From UBA7067 sp051880615 (GTDB lineage Bacteria > Bacillota > Clostridia > Oscillospirales > Acutalibacteraceae): a DNA stretch of 64,000 nucleotides. A program made the position numbers and the translations under genes. The notes beneath the pieces were generated by a model. It was not told the DNA's origin. It made no database searches and saw nothing but the letters and a program-made list of their open reading frames with translations. Numbering within the stretch: position 1 is the stretch's first letter; each line of letters opens with the position of its first letter. This document shows positions 1 through 8,622 of the stretch, in pieces. Location of the stretch: the NCBI GenBank assembly GCA_051880615.1, contig JBJEOH010000004.1:8910-72909 (forward strand), given 5' to 3'.

Positions 1-1
1 A

Positions 2-607
2 CAGGCTCTTTTATCTCACTATGAAAAAGGAATAAGAGAATGCGGACTTGATTTTGTAATCAAGGTAGCCGAGTATTACGATGTGTCAACAGACTATCTG
101 CTCGGAAGAACGGTACAGAGAAACGGAGCAAAAATTGCGATAAATGATTTGCCCGATATTTCGACAACCGAAATAAAGTCAAACAACGCAAAAAGCAATC
201 TGCTATCAGTTCTGAATAAGCGTCTTATCAGCAACTCTATTGAACTGATATTTGATTTGCTTGAAGAAATTGGCAGCAAAGGCTTGACGAGCGAGGTTTC
301 GGATTATCTGATGTTTTCGGTATATAAAATGTTTAGAACGATTTACTCCTGTGCCGACAAAAACCCTAAGGGTGTGTTCTCGGTTGATGAGAACATCTCG
401 CTCGGAGTTTTCAGTGCACTGCAAAGTCTTTCGGAAGCTTATTCAAGCACGCTTGCAAGCGGCAAAAGCTGTGACGGCTTTGACGGAGTACCTATTGACA
501 GAGTTCCGAACCTGTCCCCCGAAATCATTGCGAAAAAATATCCTCTTTACTTCTCCTCACTGTTCAATTTAATCAAGGTATGTGAGGACAAGGCAAATAA
601 GAAATAA
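2..607 (+). CDS. XRE-family transcriptional regulator, 5' end outside window
   Basis: The reading frame is open from base 2, so the gene starts upstream of the window. The first visible residues (SHYEKGIRE, then VAEYYDVSTDYLLGRT) are the end of a Cro/C1-type helix-turn-helix domain, whose usual last motif is DYLLG. About 165 further residues follow with no motif I recognise; they are probably an effector or oligomerisation region. A GTG at 83 could be mistaken for a start, but it lies inside the HTH domain. The family binds DNA as a dimer, and the target is not visible. The next gene is on the other strand, so nothing here suggests an operon. Confidence 0.8.
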   Translation, partial: QALLSHYEKGIRECGLDFVIKVAEYYDVSTDYLLGRTVQRNGAKIAINDLPDISTTEIKSNNAKSNLLSVLNKRLISNSIELIFDLLEEIGSKGLTSEVSDYLMFSVYKMFRTIYSCADKNPKGVFSVDENISLGVFSALQSLSEAYSSTLASGKSCDGFDGVPIDRVPNLSPEIIAKKYPLYFSSLFNLIKVCEDKANKK

Positions 608-658
608 AAAGTGTAACAACAAATTCTGCGGCGTACTATTCAGTGCACCGCTTTTCTA

Positions 659-1207
659 TTAAAACAGACCACTTGGAAGCGGAAGTGTGAACATATATAC
701 AGTGTTGGCAACAAAAGCAACACAAGAGATACAAATAAGCGCAATCTTGCACTTTTTGTTTTTGAATGTAGCGATAATTCCGAGCAAGAATAATATCACG
801 CTGTAGAGCACCGACACAAACCCGAAAGAGCGGGCGTTATGCTTGCTTTCCATTCCCTGCAGAAGAACTTTCTCGGATTCATCCAGCTTTTACCTTGCAG
901 CAGTAAAATATGAGTCTACAAATTCTTTATCACTAAACGGCGACACAAGAGCATTATTTATCCCTGTAGCCCATTATGTGCTGAGCTTCTGCGAAGCCTA
1001 ATTCCATTTTGAATTACCCTCAGCCGCCAGATTATTGCTTTTTGTGAAGCTAAGCGACTGACCGCCCGCATGAGTTGCAGCCACCCAGGACACCCATGCA
1101 ATTACAACAGCAGTTAGGCCGAGCATAACAACTACGATTACTTACATAAGCTTTTCCGAATTTGATTTTTCTGTTTTTATTCTTTTACTGTTACGGCTCT
1201 TACCCAT
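659..1207 (-). pseudogene. Small membrane protein gene with four in-frame stop codons
   Basis: Reading from an ATG at 1207 down to a stop at 659 gives 182 residues in a single frame, interrupted by four stops: TAA at 1144-1142, TAG at 1000-998, TAA at 976-974 and TAA at 892-890. There is no frameshift. The conceptual protein has a basic N-terminus, a membrane segment (VIVVVMLGLTAVVIAWVSWV), a roughly 90-residue polar region, and two C-terminal membrane segments. The last 64 residues remain open from an ATG at 853. Each stop sits where glutamine reads naturally (KWN-stop-ASQ, LST-stop-WATG, AAR-stop-KLD) and is one C-to-T change from CAA or CAG. It is most likely a recently inactivated gene. 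I do not recognise the family. Confidence 0.65.
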
Positions 1208-1241
1208 ATGTACGCTCCATACTAAAAGATAATACTAACAC

Positions 1242-1270
1242 AAAGAGACGGAAAGACTCCGTCTCTTTTA
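1242..1270 (-). terminator. Stem-loop between pseudokinase gene and membrane pseudogene
   Basis: A 10-base perfect stem, AAAGAGACGG (1242-1251) with CCGTCTCTTT (1259-1268), has a 7-base loop. It lies just past the stop of the minus-strand pseudokinase gene, so it probably ends that transcript. The T-run is modest on both strands. Confidence 0.6.
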
Positions 1271-1286
1271 AAATACTAAAGTTTAA

Positions 1287-3038
1287 TTACTCAGCACTTG
1301 AACTGGTTGTATCCTCAAACGAAATTGCGTCGCTGTAAGTAAATTCGCTTGAGGTATCGCTTGATTCAGATGAGCTTGACGATGTCGGCTCAGGTCCTAA
1401 GCTTACTACGATAGTGACCGCAGAACCATATTCGACCTTGTCGCCTTCCTTATTATCCTTGTATGAAATTACAGTATTCTCAGGAACATCATCGCTGAAT
1501 TCCATAACAACATCCGTGAGGAGATGCTCGTTAGTAAGAGCCTTAAGCGCCTGCTCATATGTGGTGTTATCAATCTTCGGGAGAACTCTCTGCTTTGAGC
1601 CCTTGCTGATCGTAACGGCTATTGTAACGCCGTCCTTACCCCTGTTAATGGTGGTTTTGCCCTCAGGAGACTGCTCACAAATAAATCCCTCGGCTACAGT
1701 GTCGCTGAACGCGTCATCAATAGTTCTGATAACAATGTATTCGCCGTCACTTTCTTCTGCCTTTTTCTGAGCGTCTTCAAGCTTTAAGCCGATAAAGCTC
1801 GGCACACGGAAGAATTCACTGTCACGCGGATATGTAAAATCCTCGCCCTCGGGTTCGGTTGTCGTTGTGCTTGCAGTCGGGTCTGTCGGTTCTTCTCCGG
1901 GCTGGAACATACCCTGGAACGGGTTAGTCGAAACCCACCAGAAGCCTGCTGCTGAGAAAATAATCAAAGCGATTATTGCTGCAATAACACCCCATGCGAA
2001 ATTCGAAACGCCCTTTTTCTCTTCAACATCGTCCTCAACCATCGGCACAACAGCAGGTCTTGCAATCTCCTCCTGTATTGCCTTAACTGTCGGAGCGGCG
2101 CTAAGCTGAGCGCGCATTGTTTCAAAGTCGGGGATTCTCTGCTCTTTATCGACCTGTAAGCCGTTTGCAAGTGCAGAAACAACATGAGGCGGAAGCTTTT
2201 TTACAACATTTGTGCTGATTAGCAGCCTGCCGTCCTCTTTTCTTTTTACTGCGTCTGCCGGAAGCTTGCCTGCAAGAGCATAAAATAGAGTTGCGGTAAA
2301 ACCGTAAATCTCAGTCTGCTCGTCAATAACGCCGTCCTCGTCATACTGTTCGGGCGCACTGCATCCTGAGTAAAGAACATCCGCAACCTTATTGCCCTTC
2401 TGACGAACCTCATTGATAGCAAAATTAATAAGTCTTATCTTACCTGCAGAGGTAACAACAAGGTTGTCCGGCGATACACCGAGGTGATAAATGCCGTCGC
2501 TGTTGAGCTGCGAAAGAGCCGACAAAAGCGGCATAAACAGCGGTCTTGCAGTATCCCAATCCATATTATCGCCACTGCGCTCAATATACTCTTCAAACGG
2601 AATAACATCGTCAACCTCTTCTATGATGTAAACGGTGTTATTCTCATCAAATACATTGAGAATTTTTGTTATAGCGCTAAGCTCGCTGTACTTTTTAACC
2701 TTTGCGTAAATTGTTTTAAACTCCTCAAGATATTCGGAGTATACCGACTCACTCCCGTTGTTCGGCGAGAGAGAGTCATCACCTGAATCTCTTGTGCAAA
2801 GACCTGCCGGAAGAAATTCGCGAATATTTACAACAGTATTTTCTTTTTCGTCATAGCCAATATATGTAGCGCTGTCTGTACTGTTTTGCAGTATCTTCCC
2901 GACTATGTACCTATCCTGAAGCCTTTTGCCAAGAGGCAAAAACGGCGCTTTCTGCTGTGTATTTTTATCAAAGCCGCAGTTCGGACAAATTTTTTCGCCG
3001 CTGCTCCCTTTCATACATCCATAGCATAATTCAGGCAT
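1287..3038 (-). CDS. Zinc-ribbon pseudokinase with two PASTA domains
   Basis: This is a membrane protein of 583 residues if it starts at the ATG at 3038, which has AGAAGG 7 bases upstream; a GTG at 3056 is less likely. In order it has a zinc ribbon (C5, C8, C18, C21), a Ser/Thr-kinase-like domain (about 40-310), a transmembrane helix (WGVIAAIIALIIFSAAGFWW), two PASTA domains starting near FRVPSFIGLK and RVLPKIDNTT, and a Ser/Thr-rich tail. The kinase core has lost its catalytic residues: the VAIK lysine is Arg (VNIRE), HRD reads HLG, and DFG reads NFA. The fold is known; the inference is that it binds muropeptides outside and acts as a scaffold or allosteric partner inside, possibly for the active PASTA kinase encoded at 19067-21130. 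spoVT lies 150 bases upstream behind a terminator. Confidence 0.85.
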   Translation of the reverse strand: MPELCYGCMKGSSGEKICPNCGFDKNTQQKAPFLPLGKRLQDRYIVGKILQNSTDSATYIGYDEKENTVVNIREFLPAGLCTRDSGDDSLSPNNGSESVYSEYLEEFKTIYAKVKKYSELSAITKILNVFDENNTVYIIEEVDDVIPFEEYIERSGDNMDWDTARPLFMPLLSALSQLNSDGIYHLGVSPDNLVVTSAGKIRLINFAINEVRQKGNKVADVLYSGCSAPEQYDEDGVIDEQTEIYGFTATLFYALAGKLPADAVKRKEDGRLLISTNVVKKLPPHVVSALANGLQVDKEQRIPDFETMRAQLSAAPTVKAIQEEIARPAVVPMVEDDVEEKKGVSNFAWGVIAAIIALIIFSAAGFWWVSTNPFQGMFQPGEEPTDPTASTTTTEPEGEDFTYPRDSEFFRVPSFIGLKLEDAQKKAEESDGEYIVIRTIDDAFSDTVAEGFICEQSPEGKTTINRGKDGVTIAVTISKGSKQRVLPKIDNTTYEQALKALTNEHLLTDVVMEFSDDVPENTVISYKDNKEGDKVEYGSAVTIVVSLGPEPTSSSSSESSDTSSEFTYSDAISFEDTTSSSAE

Positions 3039-3136
3039 TAAAACACCTTCTTTCACATTATCGGGTTTATTATAACATAAAGACTATATCAAATTCAAGT
3101 TTTACGACAATCTTGTTTATAACATTTTTGTAAATT

Positions 3137-3172
3137 ATAAAAAACGCCCTGACTCTTTTTCAAGTCAGGACG
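3137..3172 (-). terminator. Rho-independent terminator of spoVT
   Basis: On the minus strand CGTCCTGACT and AGTCAGGGCG pair (one G-U) around an 8-base loop, followed by six T residues. It stands 15 bases past the spoVT stop, separating spoVT from the pseudokinase gene. Confidence 0.85.
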
Positions 3173-3187
3173 CTTGATAATATTTAT

Positions 3188-3730
3188 CTACTCTTCCATT
3201 TGCTTTCCGAGAAACACAGCCGCTGACTGAACAAGCTTTATCTCGGTTTCCGTTGGGATTTTTTTGTCTTCGCCGAACAGCATTATAACGCTGCCGATAA
3301 CATCACCCGATGAAATTATGGGATATATAACAGCTGCTTCACCGTCCAAACCTTCTACGGGTCGCACATCGCTCATCTGATTGTTTTGCGCTGCGTAGCT
3401 TCGGCGCATTTCCATTAATTCCGCTATCACATTGGACAATCTGCGTTCAAGGTAGTCACGCTTAGGCACTCCTGATGCAGCTACAATATGCTCACTGTCG
3501 CTTATTATAGTAGGCATACCGGAAACCTTATACAAAACCTCTGTGTACAGTACCGCCAAATTTACAAGTTCGCCCATCGGCAAATACTTTTTAAAGATAA
3601 CCTCGCCGTTGCCGTCGGTGTAAATTTCAAGCGGAGCCCCCTCTTTTATTCTGAGCGTACGGCGTATTTCCTTTGGTATAACAACCCTTCCGAGGTCGTC
3701 AATCCTTCTTACAATTCCTGTTGCTTTCAT
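3188..3730 (-). CDS. spoVT: Stage V sporulation protein T (AbrB-type regulator)
   Basis: The 180 residues match SpoVT over their length. An N-terminal AbrB/SpoVT swapped-hairpin DNA-binding domain (about 1-50, with MKATGIVRRIDDLGRVVIPK and RRTLRIKEG) is followed by a GAF-like domain (about 60-178). In Bacillus, SpoVT is made in the forespore and tunes late forespore genes; here the same role is inferred from sequence. The ATG at 3730 has AAGGAG 8 bases upstream. It has its own terminator, so it is probably monocistronic. Its presence points to a spore-forming lineage, although some non-sporulating clostridia keep the gene. Confidence 0.95.
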   Translation of the reverse strand: MKATGIVRRIDDLGRVVIPKEIRRTLRIKEGAPLEIYTDGNGEVIFKKYLPMGELVNLAVLYTEVLYKVSGMPTIISDSEHIVAASGVPKRDYLERRLSNVIAELMEMRRSYAAQNNQMSDVRPVEGLDGEAAVIYPIISSGDVIGSVIMLFGEDKKIPTETEIKLVQSAAVFLGKQMEE

Positions 3731-4218
3731 ATATATTAGCTCCTTATTTTCAATTATTTATTGCTTGGCAAAATCAGAAAGATTTTTGCAAGAATTATTG
3801 TTTGAAAATAAGAATTTTTTATACAGAAAAGTCAATAACTTCTTTTATGTTCTCAGCTTGTTAAGTTCAGAGTGCCTTAAAATTCATCGAATTCCCTTAG
3901 TTGACGATATTTCTTTTTCCCTCAGTGCGTACAGTTCAGTAAATTTCTGTGCTGTATTACTTGTTTAGTATAACGCAATTTATTTAAAACTACAAACTGT
4001 AAATAATGGAAATAGGTCAATTGCAACCTTAAAACAATAGCATTAAAAATCGTCCTGTATGTTTCAAACGGTTCTCAGTGGCTAATTTTTATGTATGAAT
4101 TTGATTGCTATAAAGTCAGCAGTGAGTTTAACGGTTATGTTCGGTCAACATTTCTTTATGTTCTGCTTATATAGCACAGCAGCCCCACTTAAGCGGGACT
4201 GTCGGCTAATTTATTGTG
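3731..4218. other. 488-base intergenic region without a recognisable gene
   Basis: AT-rich gap between spoVT and the beta-propeller gene. Short open frames on the plus strand (about 3765-3968 and 4095-4289) have no recognisable ribosome binding site or protein character. At 4171-4203 an imperfect stem of CAGTCCCGC with GTGGGGCTG on the minus strand could end the transcript coming from 5355, but it has no T-run. A spoVT promoter should lie near 3740-3800; I see no clear one. Confidence 0.5.
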
Positions 4219-5355
4219 TTATCCAAAAACTATTTCCAATGTTTTTCCGTCATGGGTTATACGATATAAAACTTCTTTATCATCTGTAAAGTAAATCCAC
4301 TTGCTGTCTAGGATATGGATTGAGCCAACGCATCCGTCATAGATTTTCTCGGTGTGCGATACATCATTTAAATCAAGTGCGTATATTCCGCCGTCAACTT
4401 CTGTAATATTATAATATAAAATACCGTCATACAAAAGACATCTCCCGTAAGCTTCATGTCCATTGTTTTCATACAAAACCCGCGGAGTGTTATCCTTTTC
4501 AGTATCTGTAAAGTATAATCTGAGATATGAGTCAGGTGAGGTTACATTCTCATATCCATAACCGACTTCAGTAATCAGCCTTTTACCATCAGAAAAAATA
4601 TTTGTAATTCTATCACACTCAACAGGCAAGGTACAAAGCTGCTCTTTCTTGCCGCTGTCAATGCTGTAAGAACCGATAATGCACCCACTGCCGTCCTCCT
4701 TGGCATAATACGCAACACCGTTATGTATATTCAGAATCTTATAGTCAAGGATTTCATTATCTGATTTATCATATATATTTACAATGTCCTTGAGCTTGCC
4801 GCCTGATTCCTCATAAACATGAGTTGAGGTGATAAAATAGTTTTTACCGTCAATGCACTCAAATCTCTCGCCGTTGCACTGCGTACCACTCGTATCAATC
4901 TTTATCTCGTTTGAAAAGCTGTGCAGAGTTTCATTAAAACCTCGAAGATAAACACTGTCGAAATCATAGCTTGTTCTATCAGACACAAGTGCGCCGCCAT
5001 AAACGGCTATCGGTTCAAGGGTCTGATCAGTATCGCGAATCACAGGTCCTATTCCCCACGAAATGCGATTAGTTCCGTTTGATGAAATTTCGTATGTGCC
5101 GTAGCTTAATACATTTGGAGTGCAGTAGTTATAATACAGCCTGTCGCCGATCTTCACCAACTTATTATCAGTCAGCTGAGTGTCATTTACAGACTCCGCA
5201 CCGATTTGGGCATTATATGTTGACGCATATATATTAAAGAAAAGCGCATTGCCCGAATACACCACCAAGCCAATTAACAAAATCAGACAAAGCGAAAGTA
5301 TAATTGAGAGGATTACAATTATTGTTTTTTTCGTTCGTTTTGGTTTAGCAGACAT
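4219..5355 (-). CDS. Membrane-anchored putative beta-propeller protein
   Basis: The protein has 378 residues: a basic N-terminus, one membrane helix (about 11-34), then an extracytoplasmic domain of roughly 340 residues. That domain is built of repeated short units with the pattern GxxLYYN, ISSNGTNR, VYLRGFNE, ISSDGKR and GGIYALDLND, as in the DUF5050 and LDL-receptor-like propellers of clostridia. No catalytic motif is visible. GAGGTG stands 5 bases before the ATG at 5355. It has no same-strand partner close by. A role in binding or sensing at the cell surface is an inference from the architecture only. Confidence 0.6.
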   Translation of the reverse strand: MSAKPKRTKKTIIVILSIILSLCLILLIGLVVYSGNALFFNIYASTYNAQIGAESVNDTQLTDNKLVKIGDRLYYNYCTPNVLSYGTYEISSNGTNRISWGIGPVIRDTDQTLEPIAVYGGALVSDRTSYDFDSVYLRGFNETLHSFSNEIKIDTSGTQCNGERFECIDGKNYFITSTHVYEESGGKLKDIVNIYDKSDNEILDYKILNIHNGVAYYAKEDGSGCIIGSYSIDSGKKEQLCTLPVECDRITNIFSDGKRLITEVGYGYENVTSPDSYLRLYFTDTEKDNTPRVLYENNGHEAYGRCLLYDGILYYNITEVDGGIYALDLNDVSHTEKIYDGCVGSIHILDSKWIYFTDDKEVLYRITHDGKTLEIVFG

Positions 5356-5570
5356 TTTTTCACCTCATTTTGTTATTTTACAATGTTACAACTAATTATT
5401 AGCTTATATAATAATACAAGTAACAATTTCACAAGATATTTATTGAATATAATAGCACAAATCAAACGACAACATTAAATTTTTCATTTCATTCACTCTC
5501 CGAAAACTGTCGCTCACATATAATAAATTCATTGTATATTGTATTTAAGGTTCAAGCAATTTACAGTATG

Positions 5571-5720
5571 CTATCTAAGGTTACAAACGCAAGAAAAGAA
5601 CATCAGGGTTTTATCGCCGACCGTCATTGAAACAAGGTTATTACTATCATCATAATAATACTTTGTTACTGTTCCGTCAACATTCTTTTGTGTTCTAATG
5701 TCCGAAATATCATAATATAA
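5571..5720 (-). pseudogene. RHS/YD-repeat protein fragment
   Basis: The minus strand is open for about 50 codons from 5720 to a TAG at 5573-5571, with no start codon or ribosome binding site. The translation contains DIRTQKNVDGTVTKYYYDD followed by NNLVSMTVGDKTLMFF, which is the pattern of RHS/YD repeats (xRTxKxVNGxxTKYYYDGxxLVxxTxGxxxLxF). It ends abruptly after VCNLR. This is best read as the scrap of a once larger YD-repeat gene. Its upper end abuts the terminator of the neighbouring glycosyltransferase gene. The rest of the 400-base gap (5356-5570) holds nothing I recognise. Confidence 0.6.
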
Positions 5721-5749
5721 GCAAAACGGAGAGCCGCTAAGCTCTCCGT
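5721..5749 (-). terminator. Terminator of the glycosyltransferase gene
   Basis: ACGGAGAGC and GCTCTCCGT (5726-5734 and 5741-5749) form a 9-base perfect stem. On the minus strand it is followed by TTTTGC, 10 bases past the stop of the gene ending at 5759. Confidence 0.75.
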
Positions 5750-5758
5750 CTGTAATGA

Positions 5759-8497
5759 TTATTTAGTTCTCATTTTATCGCGGTCTACCTGCTTCTGGAA
5801 ATTAAGAATTTCCTTATAAATTCTTTCACAGTTATTGTGGTCATCAAAATTATAGAAATCGTCAACTCTGTCTATATACTTCTGTGACATTTTACAGCCG
5901 TTTTCCATATATGAGCAAAGCGTATTTACAAGCTGCTCGCTTTCAGTACAGATTTCACCGAAGCCCATAGTGTCATAGAAAAAGCAGCCGTCATCATAAT
6001 GAGCCGGAAGCTGTGAGGGATGGAAATATACAAGCGGCTTTTTCATATAGGCAAAGTCAAACTGAACACCCGAATAGTCGGTTACCATCAGGCTTGACTC
6101 TGTGAGTATTTTTTCATAGCTTAAGTCACCGACTGAGGCTATTACCTCTGCCCCGTCACCCGGAGTAAAGTCCTCAAGCTGTGCGCTGAGAATAGGATGC
6201 AGCAGGTATTTAATCTTATATCCGTTTTTCTTGGCGCAGCTTAAAAGCTTTTCATTATTAATCAGGTCATTGTATATCTTATAGTATACGGTATGCTTGA
6301 ATTCAGGGTTGTATTCGCGCTGAACACCCTCACTCGATGTAACAGGCATTGCGTTATACATTCTCCATGTCGGCGAAAGCAGAATTTGCTTTTGGTCGTT
6401 GTTTATAAGTCCGTCATATCTGCCGATGCCGGTAAGCTTGATTATATCAAAGCCTTTGTAGTTATATGCGTGATGCTCAAGATTACCTTTTTCGTACTTT
6501 GAAGCAATAAAGTACATTTTGGTGTTGTCGATAATTCTTTGCTGAGCCATAGCGCATTTCTGAACTGTGAGTCCGTGCTGCAGGCACATTGAACCGAAAT
6601 TGCAAAGTCCTCTGATAAAGCGTGAGCGGTCCATATTATAGCCGTTGAACGGGAACAGGTTTGAATTTGTGATAAGGACTATATCTGAATGTAAAAACGC
6701 AAGACGGTGCTTCAGTGAGCGTGTTGCAACAGGCTTATAGCCGTCTGCCTTAAGAGATTTATAGTCTGAAGTATTTTTGTCGATAATATAATACTTGGTG
6801 ATTCCGTCATTATTTTTGGCTGTTGCACGGTACAGATATTCACAGCTGTCGCCGCCTTTGTAGAGCTTATCATACATAAGCCAAATTTTCTTATTCTTAA
6901 AGAACGGAATAGTTACATCATATAAAAGGCGGAACAGAAAATACTTCTTGCTCTCTCTGAAAAGCTGTGGCAGGTACTTAAGCTCACTTTTAAGCTTTTT
7001 CCCTCTGCTTGACTTTTCGATAATTATTGCCTTTTCATTTGCGTTGTGCTTTGCAATATACTTATTGAAACACCAGTAGCTGTCCCTCGGGTTGACAGCA
7101 AGCTTTGCCCAATGGTGCAGGAATGAGTAATTGAGCGGTACTACAGTTGAGCCGACCTGTGCAAAAAATTGCAGTTTCTGCACCTCCTTTGAGCTGTCAA
7201 GCGGCATCTCAATATGGAAGGTGAATTTTTTGTAAGCACTGATTCCGAAATATTTGGTCAATGAATATCGGTCGTTATTCTCAAGGAAATATTTTTTGCC
7301 GTTAAACATTGCATAAAGATTCAAATCCTTGGCAATAAAAACATTTCTGAATGAGCCGTCAATCAGAAGCTTTCCGTCTGTGTAGTCAAGTACATGAATA
7401 CCAACATGCATACTTGACAAGCGTGATATAAACACATTACTGTCAGGCTCGTTGATACTCAAAACAGCGTCATTCTTGTCCTCGACAATAACACGATTAA
7501 GCTCGGCTGTGTCGTTTTTAATCTCCTTGAACATAACGGCGCACTCAAGGCTGTACATAATTGCAGGAAAACGGTTCTTATTAAGAATAATTCCGTCATT
7601 TGTATTTTTGAGAACATGGCGAACCATAACAAAAAATGCTTTAAGCTCATTATCGTTCATAGCGCGCTTATTGCGATTATTCATATTCGCAAGAAAACGA
7701 GCCTGAAAATAATACATAAAATAGAAGCTGATAAACAGCGGTATTTCACCCTTTATCTCCTGGGTATACTCCATAAGCGGAATAAGGAAATCAGCAAGAG
7801 AGTCGATATACCAATCCTTATAAATAGCATTGATATGATAAAGAGCATTATCCTCCTGCGGCTTTAAGAAGTTGTACTGCTCATCGGCAACAACACCGTA
7901 AACAGGATTGTCAAGCAAAAGCTTCATCATATAGTCCTGATAATACTCGTATTTGATATTGGGATTAAACATACGAGTCTTGAAAACAGACGACAGAAAA
8001 ACAGCAGCGTTTGCAGTCGGCTGAATATAGTTGCAGTTTTCCTCAACCGACACTGTGCCGTTCTTTAAAAATCTGCCTGCTTTATTAAGCGCGCTTTGTT
8101 CCTCACGGTCAAGCGACGGGACAAAGCAAGCCGAGGCACAGCACGCAAAACGAACCTTGTTCTTTTTTATATTGGCAGCAGCTTTTGCGAAGAAACCAGG
8201 AGTTATGAAGTCGCCGCTGCCGAAAAAGGTAACAAACTCGGTTGAGAGCGCATCAATCGCTCTGTTCAAAGCGGCACCCATAAACTCTTCATGCTGCTTT
8301 TTTATTATCTGATATTTAACTTTTGAGTCTACCGTCGTTATCCCCGTAGTTGTAGCGTCAATCAAAATGACATTTGTCAAAGCACAGTCGGACGCACTGC
8401 ACGCTTCAACAGAAGAAACTGTCTTTGAAAGCTTGGAAGCACTCTCGTCGTCAGCAATAATAACAGCGGTTATCTCTTTCTCTTTAAGTTCTTTCAT
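5759..8497 (-). CDS. Bifunctional GT2 glycosyltransferase / CDP-glycerol glycerophosphotransferase
   Basis: This 912-residue cytoplasmic protein probably acts in teichoic-acid-like polymer or surface glycan synthesis. Residues 1 to about 230 resemble a family 2 glycosyltransferase (VILID strand, FGSGDFITPGFF near the nucleotide-sugar site). After a linker, residues about 540-900 match the TagB/TagF glycerophosphotransferase domain (PF04464): QHG at 640-642, an LLHP histidine near 767, and TDYSGVQFDFAY from 806 followed by KPLVYF. The second domain transfers glycerol phosphate or another polyol phosphate from a CDP donor. The gene stands alone, and no other tag-like genes are in the window. 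The same GT2-TagF fusion occurs in capsule loci of other Firmicutes. Confidence 0.88.
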   Translation of the reverse strand: MKELKEKEITAVIIADDESASKLSKTVSSVEACSASDCALTNVILIDATTTGITTVDSKVKYQIIKKQHEEFMGAALNRAIDALSTEFVTFFGSGDFITPGFFAKAAANIKKNKVRFACCASACFVPSLDREEQSALNKAGRFLKNGTVSVEENCNYIQPTANAAVFLSSVFKTRMFNPNIKYEYYQDYMMKLLLDNPVYGVVADEQYNFLKPQEDNALYHINAIYKDWYIDSLADFLIPLMEYTQEIKGEIPLFISFYFMYYFQARFLANMNNRNKRAMNDNELKAFFVMVRHVLKNTNDGIILNKNRFPAIMYSLECAVMFKEIKNDTAELNRVIVEDKNDAVLSINEPDSNVFISRLSSMHVGIHVLDYTDGKLLIDGSFRNVFIAKDLNLYAMFNGKKYFLENNDRYSLTKYFGISAYKKFTFHIEMPLDSSKEVQKLQFFAQVGSTVVPLNYSFLHHWAKLAVNPRDSYWCFNKYIAKHNANEKAIIIEKSSRGKKLKSELKYLPQLFRESKKYFLFRLLYDVTIPFFKNKKIWLMYDKLYKGGDSCEYLYRATAKNNDGITKYYIIDKNTSDYKSLKADGYKPVATRSLKHRLAFLHSDIVLITNSNLFPFNGYNMDRSRFIRGLCNFGSMCLQHGLTVQKCAMAQQRIIDNTKMYFIASKYEKGNLEHHAYNYKGFDIIKLTGIGRYDGLINNDQKQILLSPTWRMYNAMPVTSSEGVQREYNPEFKHTVYYKIYNDLINNEKLLSCAKKNGYKIKYLLHPILSAQLEDFTPGDGAEVIASVGDLSYEKILTESSLMVTDYSGVQFDFAYMKKPLVYFHPSQLPAHYDDGCFFYDTMGFGEICTESEQLVNTLCSYMENGCKMSQKYIDRVDDFYNFDDHNNCERIYKEILNFQKQVDRDKMRTK

Positions 8498-8622
8498 CTC
8501 AAATTCGCCCCATGAAAATTAATTATGTTTTGTATTCTTTTTTCACTCTGTTTTAACCTGTCGTATTATATCACATAGCAATAAAAAAGTAAATTGTAAA
8601 AAACAGTATATTCACGGTTGCA

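Noticed and set aside
2..607. Prophage edge suggested by the XRE regulator
   Set aside because: One truncated HTH gene with no integrase, att site or phage genes in the window is not enough.
659..1207. Possible genetic-code reassignment of TAA/TAG to Gln
   Set aside because: TAA and TAG end many ordinary genes throughout the window, so the genome uses them as stops. Reassignment could apply only to a foreign source of this one gene.
3765..4289. Two short plus-strand frames in the spoVT upstream gap
   Set aside because: No ribosome binding site, biased AT-rich composition, and the second overlaps the end of the opposite-strand propeller gene.
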